A stretch of DNA of 64,000 nt from Arthrobacter gandavensis (GCF_009192735.1 NZ_VTFU01000007.1:62001-126000), one strand, 5' to 3'. Shown: positions 32,754 through 41,431, counted from the first letter of the stretch. A program made the numbers and translations. The notes: generated by a model from the letters alone, not told the origin.

Positions 32754-33808
32754 CGCAGGTCCGCACCCGCAACGGAGCAACCGCCGCTCCCCGCCAGGCA
32801 CGCCGTGCCTCCAGCGCCGGGGCGGTCATGTGCTTCGAGGTGGAAGTGAAGCGCGTGCAGCGGCTCAGCGGAAACTTCCAGCGGATCACCTTCGCCGGCT
32901 CCTGCCTGGCGGAGTTCGGCGTACAGGGCCAGACCCACGACCTGCGCATCAAAGTCGTGGTGCCGTCGGTCGACGCCGACGGCCGGGCGCTGCCGATGCC
33001 GCAGTTCGATTGCAGCGACACCGCCTGGTACCGCAACTGGCTGCAGCTGGACGCCGGCGTGCGCGGTTCCATGCGCACCTACACCGTCCGCTCCGCACGC
33101 TGCGGAGGAGCGGAGCCGGAAATCGACGTCGACTTCGTCCTGCATTTTGACGAAGCGGGCAAGGGCGGTCCGGCCTCCAGCTGGGCCGCGGCGGCACAGC
33201 CCGGTGACCGGGTCAGCATTATTGGACCAAACGCCGCCCACTGCGTCACAGCGGAAAGCTACGGCGGCATTGAGTGGCGTCCGGGCATGGCCCGGCACGT
33301 CCTGCTGGCCGGTGATGAAACAGCTGTTCCGGCCATTACCGCCATCCTGGAATCGCTGCCGGCGGACGTCACCGGCCATGCCCTGCTGGAGGTTCCGGCG
33401 GCCACTGACGTACTTCCGGTCTCCACGGAATCCTCAGTCCGCGTGTCCTGGCTGCCCCGCGGCGACCGTCCCCACGGGGAACTCCTCGAAGCATCCGTGC
33501 GGGAAGCTGTTGCTCTTCCAGGCTGGGCTTCAGTGGACGGAGCGCCGGTGCCCCCGCGTCCGGTCATCGAAGATGTCAACGTTGACGAGGCCATCCTGTG
33601 GGAGACACCGCAGCGGCTGACCGAAGCCGCGGTGCAGGCCACCCCCAACCCGCACGCCCCTTCCGGCGCCCTGCCGTTCTATGCCTGGATTGCCGGTGAA
33701 GCAGCAGTGGTGCGGGGACTGCGCCGGTACCTGGTGACGGAAGCCGGCATCGACCGCAAGCAGGTGGCCTTCATGGGCTACTGGCGCAGCGGGCGGGCCG
33801 AATTCTAG
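32750..33808 (+). CDS. Siderophore-interacting protein (SIP family ferric reductase)
   Basis: A 352-aa flavin-dependent reductase of the ViuB/SIP family. An FAD-binding barrel (MRTYTVRSARCGG is the R-x-Y-T/S-x-R FAD motif) is followed by a SIP NAD(P)-binding domain (HVLLAGDETAVPAITAILESLP), ending AGEAAVVRGLRRYLVTEAGIDRKQVAFMGYWRSG. Translationally coupled to the ATPase. It reduces ferric siderophore in the cytoplasm to release iron, completing the operon's pathway. Confidence 0.93.
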   Translation: MTQVRTRNGATAAPRQARRASSAGAVMCFEVEVKRVQRLSGNFQRITFAGSCLAEFGVQGQTHDLRIKVVVPSVDADGRALPMPQFDCSDTAWYRNWLQLDAGVRGSMRTYTVRSARCGGAEPEIDVDFVLHFDEAGKGGPASSWAAAAQPGDRVSIIGPNAAHCVTAESYGGIEWRPGMARHVLLAGDETAVPAITAILESLPADVTGHALLEVPAATDVLPVSTESSVRVSWLPRGDRPHGELLEASVREAVALPGWASVDGAPVPPRPVIEDVNVDEAILWETPQRLTEAAVQATPNPHAPSGALPFYAWIAGEAAVVRGLRRYLVTEAGIDRKQVAFMGYWRSGRAEF

Positions 33809-33887
33809 GGATGTGACGGCCGCCGCCGGGCCAGTGGTAATTGCTCACAATCCTTTCCGGTCCGCAGGCCCCACCCCGTAAAATTGA

Positions 33888-33916
33888 GGAGACGGAGTGC
33901 TGCTCCGTGATCTCTT
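33888..33916 (+). terminator. Possible terminator/attenuator before the M23 peptidase gene
   Basis: GAGACGGAG and CTCCGTGATCTC form a bulged stem followed by TTTT. It may end the iron operon or attenuate the peptidase leader. A -10-like TAAAAT lies just before it at 33879. Confidence 0.35.
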
Positions 33917-34040
33917 TTGCGGAAGCATCGCTCCGTGTTCTTACCCACTTTGTTTCTTGTTACCTGCCCCTTTGCCGAACATTGCACAGAGGTGATGGAT
34001 TACGAAGAAAACCACGGAGAACCTGCGTTATCTGACGGAA

Positions 34041-34796
34041 TTGCGGAAGCTGGTCCTGAGCTGGGCCACGGATAACCGACCGCCGGGTAAACACGTTGCT
34101 TCGGCGGTTCGGAAATACTGGCCGGCCCAGCTTTCCCCGGCGGCAAAGTCACTGTCGCTGAACCTGCGGTGGTTTGCCGCTCCCGGGCGGAGCACCTGCG
34201 CCATGGGCGCCGCAGCCGCATTGGTGGTGGGATCGGCCGTGGTGGGAACGGCACAATCAGCGCATGAGCCGGGGCTCCAGCGCACCACAGTGGTGTCGGA
34301 GCTGCCAGCCGAAGAGCCCGCTGCGGCAGAACCCTCGGACGGACAGGGCTCCACAACACCGGTGGACGTGCCGCCGCAGCCGGAGCCCGAGCCCGAGCCG
34401 GCCCCGCCATCAGTGCCCTTGGACGAGCTGCGGGTAACGTCGCCTTTCGGCTGGCGCGAAAATCCGCTTCTGGCCAACGGTGCACTGGAATTCCACAATG
34501 GCATCGACTTTGGCGCTGTCACGGGCACCCCGGTGAAGGCTGCCGCCGCCGGCACGGTGACCTACGCCGAGTACCACCAGTACGGCGGTCTGCGGATCGT
34601 GGTGGACCACGGAAACGGCACCGAAACCACCTACAACCACCTGAGCGAGATCCACGTTGAGGTGGGACAGCAGGTGGACCTCAACACCGTGATCGGCGCA
34701 ATTGGCAGCACCGGCAATTCCACCGGTCCGCACCTGCACTTTGAAGTGATCATCAACGGCGAATACCAGGATCCCGCCGTCTGGCTGGGCATCTAG
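34041..34796 (+). CDS. M23-family peptidoglycan endopeptidase (LytM-like)
   Basis: A secreted or anchored zinc metallopeptidase: FHNGIDFGA gives the H-x-x-x-D pair, and GPHLHFEV the H-x-H pair. Upstream are a hydrophobic segment (MGAAAALVVGSAVVGTA) acting as a signal anchor and a Pro-Glu linker. The coordinates use TTG 34041 (251 aa), the first conventional start codon in frame, but it has a poor SD. An in-frame ATT at 33999, 6 nt after AGAGG, would add 14 residues of natural-looking sequence (265 aa) and may be the true start. Cleaves stem-peptide crosslinks in the cell wall. Confidence 0.85.
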   Translation: MRKLVLSWATDNRPPGKHVASAVRKYWPAQLSPAAKSLSLNLRWFAAPGRSTCAMGAAAALVVGSAVVGTAQSAHEPGLQRTTVVSELPAEEPAAAEPSDGQGSTTPVDVPPQPEPEPEPAPPSVPLDELRVTSPFGWRENPLLANGALEFHNGIDFGAVTGTPVKAAAAGTVTYAEYHQYGGLRIVVDHGNGTETTYNHLSEIHVEVGQQVDLNTVIGAIGSTGNSTGPHLHFEVIINGEYQDPAVWLGI

Positions 34797-34819
34797 CCCA
34801 GGCGCCGGGAAGCCTGTTC

Positions 34820-35779
34820 CTAGACCCGGGGATCCGTCAGGATCGCCGGGTCTTTCTTCCCATGGGGCATCCGGACCCGAAGGGCACTGGGGTCCACCCG
34901 GAATGCCACGTGGGATGCCTTGCCCAGGTGATCGCCGTCAACCTCGAATTCCTGCGGAACCTCGGTGAAGATCTCGGCTTCCTTGCACTGGAAATAGTCC
35001 ACCGAGGTGCTTCCCTTGCCGCGCCGCAGCAGCCCTGCCACGACACCGAGCCAACCGAACCGCCCCCGGGGTGCCATGGTCATGATGTCCAGGAGTCCGT
35101 CATCGATGCGCGCACCGGGGAAAATCTCCAGGCCACCCATGATCTTTCCGCAGTTTCCTCCCATGACGCTGCGCGGATGGCCGGAAATCTCCTTGCCGCC
35201 GTCCAACCGGATGGTGCTCTTGACCGGCTTGCCGGGAAGGTTCCGGATTCCGGCATCCACATAGGCCAGCCAGCCGACCCGGTCCTTCAAGGTGTCGTTC
35301 GTGTCACCCATCAGGGCCGCGTCGTAGCCGAGCCCGGCCATGACCAGGAAGACGTCACCCTCCAAGGCGCGGTCAAGGGTTACGTGAACGACGTCGATGC
35401 GCCGGTCGGCTCCGGTCAGGGCGGCGGTGACCGCTGCCTCCGGGTCGTCGACGGCGATGTCCAGGTTACGGGCCAGCAGGTTTCCGGTGCCAAGGGGCAG
35501 CAGGCCCAGGGGAGTGTCGGTGCCTGCCAGTTCGGCGGCCACGCAGCGCACGGTGCCGTCGCCGCCGGCGGCGATGACCAGATCCACTCCGGCGCCGATG
35601 GCCTCGCGGGCCATTCCGCGGCCGGGGTCCTCCTTGGTGGTTTCCAGCCACAGGGGCTCTTCCCAGTCCTGGTCGCGGCAGATGCGGCCAACCAGGGCGC
35701 GGATGTCCACATCCGTTTTCTTGGTCGGGTTCATGATGACGGCGACGCGCTGGCGCGTTCCTGCGGCTGAGGTAGGCAT
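34820..35779 (-). CDS. Diacylglycerol/lipid kinase family protein
   Basis: A 319-aa DAGK catalytic-domain protein: MNPTKK (substrate loop), VIAAGGDGTVRCVAAELAGTDTPLGLLPLGTGNLLARNL (the GGDGT nucleotide motif and GTxNxxAR). The C-terminal lobe carries NCGKIMGGLEIFPGARIDDGLLDIM. ATG 35779 has AAAGGA 5-6 nt upstream; the frame remains open for another 1 kb but that is a shadow of the SGNH hydrolase gene. Likely phosphorylates diacylglycerol or a related lipid. Confidence 0.9.
   Translation of the reverse strand: MPTSAAGTRQRVAVIMNPTKKTDVDIRALVGRICRDQDWEEPLWLETTKEDPGRGMAREAIGAGVDLVIAAGGDGTVRCVAAELAGTDTPLGLLPLGTGNLLARNLDIAVDDPEAAVTAALTGADRRIDVVHVTLDRALEGDVFLVMAGLGYDAALMGDTNDTLKDRVGWLAYVDAGIRNLPGKPVKSTIRLDGGKEISGHPRSVMGGNCGKIMGGLEIFPGARIDDGLLDIMTMAPRGRFGWLGVVAGLLRRGKGSTSVDYFQCKEAEIFTEVPQEFEVDGDHLGKASHVAFRVDPSALRVRMPHGKKDPAILTDPRV
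34822..34858. terminator. Terminator overlapping the end of the diacylglycerol kinase gene
   Basis: GACCCGGGGATCC (34823-34835) pairs with GGATCGCCGGGTC (34840-34852), one mismatch, followed by TTTCTT on the + strand. It would end the M23 peptidase transcript while also encoding the last residues of the opposing gene. Confidence 0.7.
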
Positions 35780-35953
35780 GGTGTCCTTTGAACGGCGGCG
35801 GCTTGGCTGTGCGGAACTGCTGTGCATGCTGAATTGCCTGATGCGGCTTCTTGATGCGGGGGAGAGCTTCGGGTTTGCTTCAGAGTCTAATCCGCCCCGG
35901 CCCCCGGCGTTGGCGGATGCGGACACTGCCGGATCAACTTGTACCCTGTGGGA

Positions 35954-36733
35954 GTGACTTTTACTTCTCGTTATGTGGCACTGGGGGATTCCTTTACCGA
36001 AGGCGTGGGGGACTGGGACGAATCCCGGCCCAACGGCGTCCGGGGCTGGGCGGACCGGGTGGCAGAGCAGCTGATGCTCGCCGATGATTCCTGGGGATAC
36101 GCGAACCTGGCGATCCGGGGCAAAAAGCTGCACCAGGTCCTCGCCGAGCAGGTGGATGCCGCCGTCGCGCTGCAGCCCACCCTGGTCACCCTTTACGCCG
36201 GCGGCAACGACATCCTGCGTCCCAAAGTGGACATCGACGCCCTGGTCAACGCGTACGACGCCGGTATTGCCACCCTGCGCGCCTCCGGAGCCGCGGTCCT
36301 CGTCTTCACCGGATTCGACTCCGGCCGGGCTCCGGTGTTTGGTGCCACCCGGGGGCGGACCGCCCTCTACAACGAACTGGTGCGCGAAGCTGCGGACCGC
36401 CAGGGCGCCGAGCTGGTGGACTACTGGCGGATGAAGGAACTCCAGGACGAACGGTACTGGGACGCGGACCGGCTGCACATGTCGGCGGCCGGGCACATGC
36501 TGACAGCCAAGAAGGTCCTGGAAGTCCTGCGCCGCACCGATTCCATCGACGTGCCGGAGCTGGATGCGCTGCCGGCCCGCACCCGGGCCGACCAGCTGCG
36601 CCGCGACGCGCAGTGGGCACGCGAGTATTTGGGGCCGTGGGTGGGGCGCCGGCTGCGCGGGGTTTCCTCGGGCGACAACCTCACTCCGAAGTACCCGGTC
36701 CCGGTGCGTTTGGACGTGCCCGCAGGCCGCTGA
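35954..36733 (+). CDS. SGNH/GDSL-type esterase
   Basis: A 259-aa SGNH hydrolase without signal peptide. Block I GDSFTEG (nucleophile Ser13), block III GGND, and block V DADRLHMSAAGH (Asp and His of the triad) are all present. GTG 35954 is favoured because TACCCT ends 6 nt before it (leaderless layout); in-frame GTG 35948 and TTG 35939 are alternatives. Its ester substrate is unknown. Divergent from the lipid kinase gene. Confidence 0.87.
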   Translation: MTFTSRYVALGDSFTEGVGDWDESRPNGVRGWADRVAEQLMLADDSWGYANLAIRGKKLHQVLAEQVDAAVALQPTLVTLYAGGNDILRPKVDIDALVNAYDAGIATLRASGAAVLVFTGFDSGRAPVFGATRGRTALYNELVREAADRQGAELVDYWRMKELQDERYWDADRLHMSAAGHMLTAKKVLEVLRRTDSIDVPELDALPARTRADQLRRDAQWAREYLGPWVGRRLRGVSSGDNLTPKYPVPVRLDVPAGR

Positions 36734-36792
36734 AAGGCGGAGTTTTAGCCAAAAAACCGCCCCAAAACGGGCCCCGGTGAGGTGTTTCACAA

Positions 36793-36811
36793 TATAAGGG
36801 CGCATTCCTTA
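36793..36811. promoter_or_regulatory. Inverted repeat in the gap before the MHS transporter
   Basis: ATAAGG and CCTTAT flank a 7-nt spacer, about 170 bp before the transporter gene. The 249-bp gap is otherwise without an assignable feature. Could be an operator; no consensus matched. Confidence 0.3.
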
Positions 36812-36982
36812 TGCTGACGGGGATTATGCGTGGGCCTAAACACCCGCGCCGCGCCTGAATTTAGCTCCGCAATTCGGTATGCGGTGGCGTTTTTCCTAAA
36901 CTTGTTGGTCTGCCCGGCGCCTATTGGCGTCCGGCCGGTTGCTTCCGATACACGCAGCTGACTTCTAGGAAAGAAAGCCAAC

Positions 36983-38482
36983 ATGCCGAAAGATGCACCC
37001 ACCAAGCGCCGTCCCATCATGAACCGCAGGCGCCTGAAGGTTGATGATGTGAACGTCGTCGACAAATCGATGATGAAAAAAGCCGTCGGCGGAACCGTCG
37101 TCGGCAACACCATGGAATGGTTCGATATTGGTGTCTACGGCTACCTCGCCGTCACCATGGGTGCCGTGTTCCTCTCCGAGGCTGACGCCTCCGCCCAGTT
37201 GATTTTCAGCCTGGGCGTCTTCGCAGCAACCTTCCTGGCGCGTCCGCTCGGCGGGGTTGTTTTTGGCCGCCTTGGTGACCGGTTGGGCCGCCAGAAAATT
37301 CTGGCCGTCACCCTGATGCTGATGGCAGGCTCCACGTTCGTGATCGGCCTGCTGCCAGGCTATGACCAGATTGGCATGTGGGCTCCGGTCCTGCTGGTCC
37401 TGATGAAGCTCCTGCAGGGGTTCTCCACGGGCGGTGAGTACGCCGGCGCCACCACCTTCGTGACCGAGTACGCATCGGACAAGCGCCGCGGTTTCCTCTC
37501 CAGCATCCTGGACCTGGGCAGCTACATGGGTTTTGCCCTGGGCGCCGCAGTGGTTTCCATCATGCAGCTGACCCTGAGCGCGGAGACCATGCTGGACTGG
37601 GGCTGGCGCATTCCGTTCCTCATCGCCGGCCCGCTGGGCGCCGTCGCCATCTACTTCCGCCTCAAGATCGAGGAATCTCCGGCCTTCCAGGCAACCCTGG
37701 ACGCGCAGGAGGAAAACGCGGCGTCGGACAACCCCGACGAGTCGGCAACGCCCCCGGGCACCTTCGCCATGATCGGCCTCTACTGGCGTCCGATCATCGT
37801 CGCCATGGTCCTGGTTTCCGCGGCAAACACGGTGGGCTACACCCTGACCTCGTACATGCCGTCCTACCTCACGGATTCCAAGGGCTACGACGCCCTGCAC
37901 GGCACCCTGCTGACCATCCCGGTCCTGGTGTTGATGGCACTGTGCATTCCACTGTGCGGAAAGCTGTCGGACCGCATTGGCCGCCGCCCCGTCCTGATGA
38001 TGGGTGCCGGCTCCACCATTGTGCTCGCCTTCCCGGCCTTCCTGCTGATCGGCATGGGACCGGTGTGGTCCACGCTGCTGGGCCTGGTCCTGCTGGCCGT
38101 TCCGGTGACGCTGTACGTGTCCAACCTGGCCTCGGCGCTTCCGGCGCTTTTCACCACTGCCAGCCGCTACGGCGCCATGGGTATCTCCTACAACTTCGCC
38201 GTGGCGATCTTCGGCGGCACCGCGCCGCTGATCATGCAGGGACTGATCAATATCAGCGGCAACGACATGATGCCGGCCTTCTGGCTGATGGCTACCTCCG
38301 CCGTCGGAGCCGTGGCCGTCTTCATCATGAAGGAATCGGCAAACCGGCCCATGCCCGGTTCAATGCCGAGTGTGGACACCGCCGCTGAAGCACGCGAACT
38401 GGTGGCCACGCAGGATGAAAATCCGAGGCTCGACGTCGAATCCCTGCCCTTCGGCACGGAAACGGCCGGCTCGAACAAGTAG
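36983..38482 (+). CDS. MHS-family MFS transporter (ProP-like proton symporter)
   Basis: A 499-aa metabolite:H+ symporter. GTVVGNTMEWFDIGVYGYLAV is the family's first-helix signature; GRLGDRLGRQKILAVTLMLMAGSTFVIGLLPGY follows, then LQGFSTGGEYAGATTFVTEYA. These match ProP-type proline/betaine and related carboxylate symporters. The C-terminus is polar and lacks the coiled coil of E. coli ProP. The N-terminal 25 residues are basic. The MarR gene 63 bp downstream may be in the same transcript. Confidence 0.88.
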   Translation: MPKDAPTKRRPIMNRRRLKVDDVNVVDKSMMKKAVGGTVVGNTMEWFDIGVYGYLAVTMGAVFLSEADASAQLIFSLGVFAATFLARPLGGVVFGRLGDRLGRQKILAVTLMLMAGSTFVIGLLPGYDQIGMWAPVLLVLMKLLQGFSTGGEYAGATTFVTEYASDKRRGFLSSILDLGSYMGFALGAAVVSIMQLTLSAETMLDWGWRIPFLIAGPLGAVAIYFRLKIEESPAFQATLDAQEENAASDNPDESATPPGTFAMIGLYWRPIIVAMVLVSAANTVGYTLTSYMPSYLTDSKGYDALHGTLLTIPVLVLMALCIPLCGKLSDRIGRRPVLMMGAGSTIVLAFPAFLLIGMGPVWSTLLGLVLLAVPVTLYVSNLASALPALFTTASRYGAMGISYNFAVAIFGGTAPLIMQGLINISGNDMMPAFWLMATSAVGAVAVFIMKESANRPMPGSMPSVDTAAEARELVATQDENPRLDVESLPFGTETAGSNK

Positions 38483-38545
38483 CCGCTGCGGCAGCCCGCG
38501 CCCGCCAATCCTTGAAGGCTCAACTAACCATGGGAGAATTGACGC

Positions 38546-39046
38546 ATGAGTGAATCTGTTGCAAACGCTCCCCGGTGGCTGACTCCCGAGGAACGGCGGG
38601 CCTGGCTGGCGCTGTACGCCGTCGCCACCCGGCTGACGCCCACCCTGGACGCGGACCTGTTTAAGCGGGCACGGATAACGCTCTTTGACTATCACGTGCT
38701 GGCGATGACCTCCGAGGCTCCCGGGCGTGCCCTTCCCATGAGCGAGCTGGCGGCCCGGTCCAATGCATCACTGTCCCGCCTGTCCCATGTGGTGAAGAAG
38801 CTGGAGGGCCGCGGATGGATGGAACGGACCCCCTCAGCCGACGATGCGCGGGTGACCATGGCTGCCCTCACGGACGAAGGGATGGCTGCCCTGGAGGGGC
38901 TGGCCCCGGATCATGTCCGCACCGTGCGGGACCTGGTCTTCGACGGCCTCGATGACCGTGACGTCGAGGACCTCGAGCGGGTGGGGCGGCGGATCCTGTC
39001 CCGGATCGACCCTGACCTCAGCGTGCTCGACGCCGACGGGACCTGA
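38546..39046 (+). CDS. MarR-family transcriptional regulator
   Basis: A 166-aa winged-helix protein: FDYHVLAMTSEAPGRALPMSELAARSNASLSRLSHVVKKLEGRGWMERTPSADDARVTMAALTDEG is a textbook MarR core. It sits between the MHS transporter and the GlgC-family gene. Target and ligand are unknown; the adjacent transporter is the simplest candidate. Confidence 0.88.
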   Translation: MSESVANAPRWLTPEERRAWLALYAVATRLTPTLDADLFKRARITLFDYHVLAMTSEAPGRALPMSELAARSNASLSRLSHVVKKLEGRGWMERTPSADDARVTMAALTDEGMAALEGLAPDHVRTVRDLVFDGLDDRDVEDLERVGRRILSRIDPDLSVLDADGT

Positions 39047-39115
39047 CAGGGCATTTTTGCGTTTGCTAGCGTAGGGACAGCTGAGCACCATCACCCCCAT
39101 CGAGAGGTATTACTC

Positions 39116-40261
39116 ATGCACACGCCCCGAATCCTGACCATTATTCTTGCCGGTGGAACCGGGGGCAGGCTCGGAGCGCTCACCGAGCACCGGGCGAAGC
39201 CCGCCATGCCGGTTGCCGGTTCCTACCGGCTTATCGACGTCCCCCTCTCCAATCTCCATAACAGCGGTTTTTCCGATGTCTGGATCGTGGAGCAGTACAA
39301 GCCCAAGTCCCTCAACGACCACCTCGTCAGCGGGCGCCCCTGGGACTTGGACCGGACCAACGGCGGACTCCGGGTCCTGCCGCCGTACCAGGGCGGAGAA
39401 GGCGAAGGATTCGCCGAAGGCAACGCCGATGCCCTGTACCGGCAGGCCGACTACATCCGCGAATATGATCCCGACCTGGTGCTCGTGCTCAGCGCCGACC
39501 ACCTGTACCGGCTGGACTACCGCGACGTCGTGGCGACCCACCAGGAGGCGAACGCCGCCCTGACGGTGGTAACCACGAAAATCCGCAACAATCCCTCCGA
39601 CCACGGCGTGGTGGAGTCCAAGGGCGGCGAGGTGACCGGCTTTGAATACAAGCCGGACAATCCGAAAACTGACCGGGTTGCCGCTGAGATATTCCTCTAC
39701 GACGCCGGCATCCTGCTGTCAGCCATGGACGAGCTGATGGAAAAGGAAGGCAAGCTCGAGGACTACGGAGACCAGCTGATCCCCTACCTGGTCAAGACGG
39801 AAAAGGTGGCCGAACACCAGCTGGACGGCTACTGGCGGGACATGGGTACTCCCCGCAGCTACCACGAGGGCCACATGGACCTCATCGACGGGCGCGGCAT
39901 GATCTTTGACGACCCCAAGTGGCCCATCCTCAGCGCGGCTCCGCGCCGGCTCCCCGGCTACGTGGGTGCCGGGGCGCAGGTTTCCGACAGCATGCTCGCT
40001 CCGGGATCACGGGTGGAGGGAACCGTCCGCCGCAGCGTGATCGGCCCCGGCGCACGGGTGGAAGCCGGAGCCGACGTCGAGTCCTGCGTGATCCTCGGGG
40101 ACGTCCGGATCAGCTCCGGGGCACGGCTGCGCAACGCGATCGTGGACGCCGACGCGGTCATCGGCGGAGGAACGGAACTGGACGGCGCGGCCCTGGATCC
40201 GGATGCCGGCGTGGTGGTGGTGGGCGCGGACGGTGCCGTGGATGCGCCGTCGTCGTCCTGA
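39116..40261 (+). CDS. glgC: Glucose-1-phosphate adenylyltransferase (GlgC family)
   Basis: A 381-aa nucleotidyltransferase with the pyrophosphorylase loop ILAGGTGGRLGALTEHRAKPAMPVAGSYRLIDVPLSN, the FAEGNADALYRQ and VLVLSADHLYRLDY motifs (metal-binding Asp), and a C-terminal left-handed beta-helix (GSRVEGTVRRSVIGPGARVEAGADVESCVILGDV). It is a little shorter than typical GlgC (about 400-420 aa), so it could be a paralogue with another sugar phosphate. Makes ADP-glucose for glycogen or trehalose/glucan pathways. No other glg gene is nearby. Confidence 0.85.
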   Translation: MHTPRILTIILAGGTGGRLGALTEHRAKPAMPVAGSYRLIDVPLSNLHNSGFSDVWIVEQYKPKSLNDHLVSGRPWDLDRTNGGLRVLPPYQGGEGEGFAEGNADALYRQADYIREYDPDLVLVLSADHLYRLDYRDVVATHQEANAALTVVTTKIRNNPSDHGVVESKGGEVTGFEYKPDNPKTDRVAAEIFLYDAGILLSAMDELMEKEGKLEDYGDQLIPYLVKTEKVAEHQLDGYWRDMGTPRSYHEGHMDLIDGRGMIFDDPKWPILSAAPRRLPGYVGAGAQVSDSMLAPGSRVEGTVRRSVIGPGARVEAGADVESCVILGDVRISSGARLRNAIVDADAVIGGGTELDGAALDPDAGVVVVGADGAVDAPSSS

Positions 40262-40318
40262 ATCACCGCACGCCATGGTGAGGTCGGGCACGTTAACCGG
40301 GTATGGTATCCGGCCGGT

Positions 40319-40347
40319 TTGAATGAAAGCCGGGTTGCCCCTAGGAT
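40319..40347 (+). promoter_or_regulatory. Upstream promoter (P1) of the ribosomal protein operon
   Basis: TTGAAT (40319-40324), exactly 17 bp, TAGGAT (40342-40347). With P2 below it explains much of the 403-bp stretch 40262-40664, which has no convincing gene. Transcription would start near 40354, leaving a leader of about 310 nt. Confidence 0.6.
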
Positions 40348-40408
40348 AGAGAGGCGTTAAGTTGCGCCTGTGTCCACTCGGCCCGCTTCCATGCGGCCGG
40401 ACGGACAT

Positions 40409-40437
40409 TTGCGCGGCCACCCGTATAAACCTAGAAT
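40409..40437 (+). promoter_or_regulatory. Second promoter (P2) of the ribosomal protein operon
   Basis: TTGCGC (40409-40414), 17 bp, TAGAAT (40432-40437). Start would be near 40444, with a roughly 220-nt leader. The leader between 40444 and 40664 contains no ORF I accept and no Zur-box-like TGAAAATGATTTTCA. Confidence 0.6.
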
Positions 40438-40664
40438 TGAAGGCTGTCCCGGCAGATACTGCTTGGCTTCCTGAACTTCACCGTCTTCCCCGCGGCGAGG
40501 CACTTCGGCTGGATCTCACCCCGCCAGGTTCACCTCCGGAAAGTCGCAGTAATAACGGTGTCAAAACTGGTGGCGGGACGCTCTTTATGGCAGGTGCTTA
40601 GGCAAACGCCCTGTGTCTGTTTTTTGAGGACCGTCATATTTACTACAACTGGAGGAGAGAGATC

Positions 40665-40901
40665 ATGGCAGCATACTGCCAGGTCACCGGAGCCATCCCC
40701 GGCTTTGGTCACAGCATTTCGCACTCGCACCGCCGCAACAAGCGCCGGTTCGATCCGAATATTCAGAAGAAGCGCTACTGGGTTCCGTCCCTGCGCCGCA
40801 ACGTCACGCTGCAGGTTTCGGCCCGCGGCATCAAGACGATCGACGTGCGCGGTATCGACGCCGTCATCACTGACCTTATCGCGAAGGGTGTGAAGCTCTA
40901 G
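40665..40901 (+). CDS. rpmB: 50S ribosomal protein L28
   Basis: A 78-aa L28: [42 protein letters not shown]. It has only one cysteine, so it is the zinc-independent form rather than the two-CxxC form. SD GGAGGAGAG precedes the ATG. Its stop shares one base with the start of rpmG. Confidence 0.97.
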   Translation: MAAYCQVTGAIPGFGHSISHSHRRNKRRFDPNIQKKRYWVPSLRRNVTLQVSARGIKTIDVRGIDAVITDLIAKGVKL

Positions 40902-41068
40902 TGGCTAAGGACAAGGACGTACGTCCGATCATCAAGCTGAAGTCGACCGCCGGCACCGGGTACACCTACGTGACCCGCAAGAACCGTCGTAACGACCCGG
41001 ACCGCATGGTCCTGAAGAAGTACGACCCCAAGGTCCGCCAGCACGTCGAATTCCGTGAGGAGCGCTAA
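40901..41068 (+). CDS. rpmG: 50S ribosomal protein L33
   Basis: A 55-aa L33 starting at GTG 40901, one base overlapping the L28 stop. The product begins [20 protein letters not shown] and ends HVEFREER. There are no cysteines, so this is the zinc-free version. The overlap shows translational coupling within the rpmB-rpmG-rpsN operon. Confidence 0.96.
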   Translation: MAKDKDVRPIIKLKSTAGTGYTYVTRKNRRNDPDRMVLKKYDPKVRQHVEFREER

Positions 41069-41070
41069 GA

Positions 41071-41376
41071 ATGGCAAAGAAGTCAAAGATTGCCCGCAAC
41101 GAGCAGCGCAAGGTCGTTGTTGAGCGCTACGCCGCGAAGCGCCTCGAACTGAAGAAGACTCTGGTAGACCCGAACGCTACCGACGAAGCCCGCGAAGCTG
41201 CACGCCTCGGCCTGCAGAAGCTTCCGCGCAACGCATCGCCGGTCCGCCTTCGCAACCGCGACCAGATCGACGGCCGCCCCCGCGGTACCCTCCAGAAGTT
41301 CGGTATCTCGCGCGTTCGTTTCCGCAACATGGCCCACGCAGGCGAACTGCCGGGCGTCAAGAAGTCCAGCTGGTAA
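41071..41376 (+). CDS. rpsN: 30S ribosomal protein S14
   Basis: A 101-aa S14 of the long, cysteine-free type ([63 protein letters not shown]). It follows rpmG by 2 nt and ends the operon. In many actinobacteria this same trio of cysteine-free proteins replaces zinc-binding versions under zinc limitation. Confidence 0.97.
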   Translation: MAKKSKIARNEQRKVVVERYAAKRLELKKTLVDPNATDEAREAARLGLQKLPRNASPVRLRNRDQIDGRPRGTLQKFGISRVRFRNMAHAGELPGVKKSSW

Positions 41377-41396
41377 GCACTGCATAACCGGCTCTC

Positions 41397-41431
41397 AAAG
41401 GGCGGCAACCTCTTCGGTTGCCGCCCTTTTT
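41397..41431 (+). terminator. Intrinsic terminator of the rpmB-rpmG-rpsN operon
   Basis: AAAGGGCGGCAACC pairs with GGTTGCCGCCCTTT (5-nt loop), then TTT. A strong terminator. Confidence 0.93.

Noticed and set aside
33841-34040. A c-di-AMP (ydaO) riboswitch before the M23 peptidase gene
   Set aside because: Actinobacterial cell-wall hydrolases often have one, but I could not find its conserved segments here; only a short terminator-like hairpin is visible.
40362-40601. 79-aa ORF in the leader of the ribosomal protein operon
   Set aside because: No SD, no recognisable sequence, and it overlaps promoter P2; codon pattern is not that of the neighbours.
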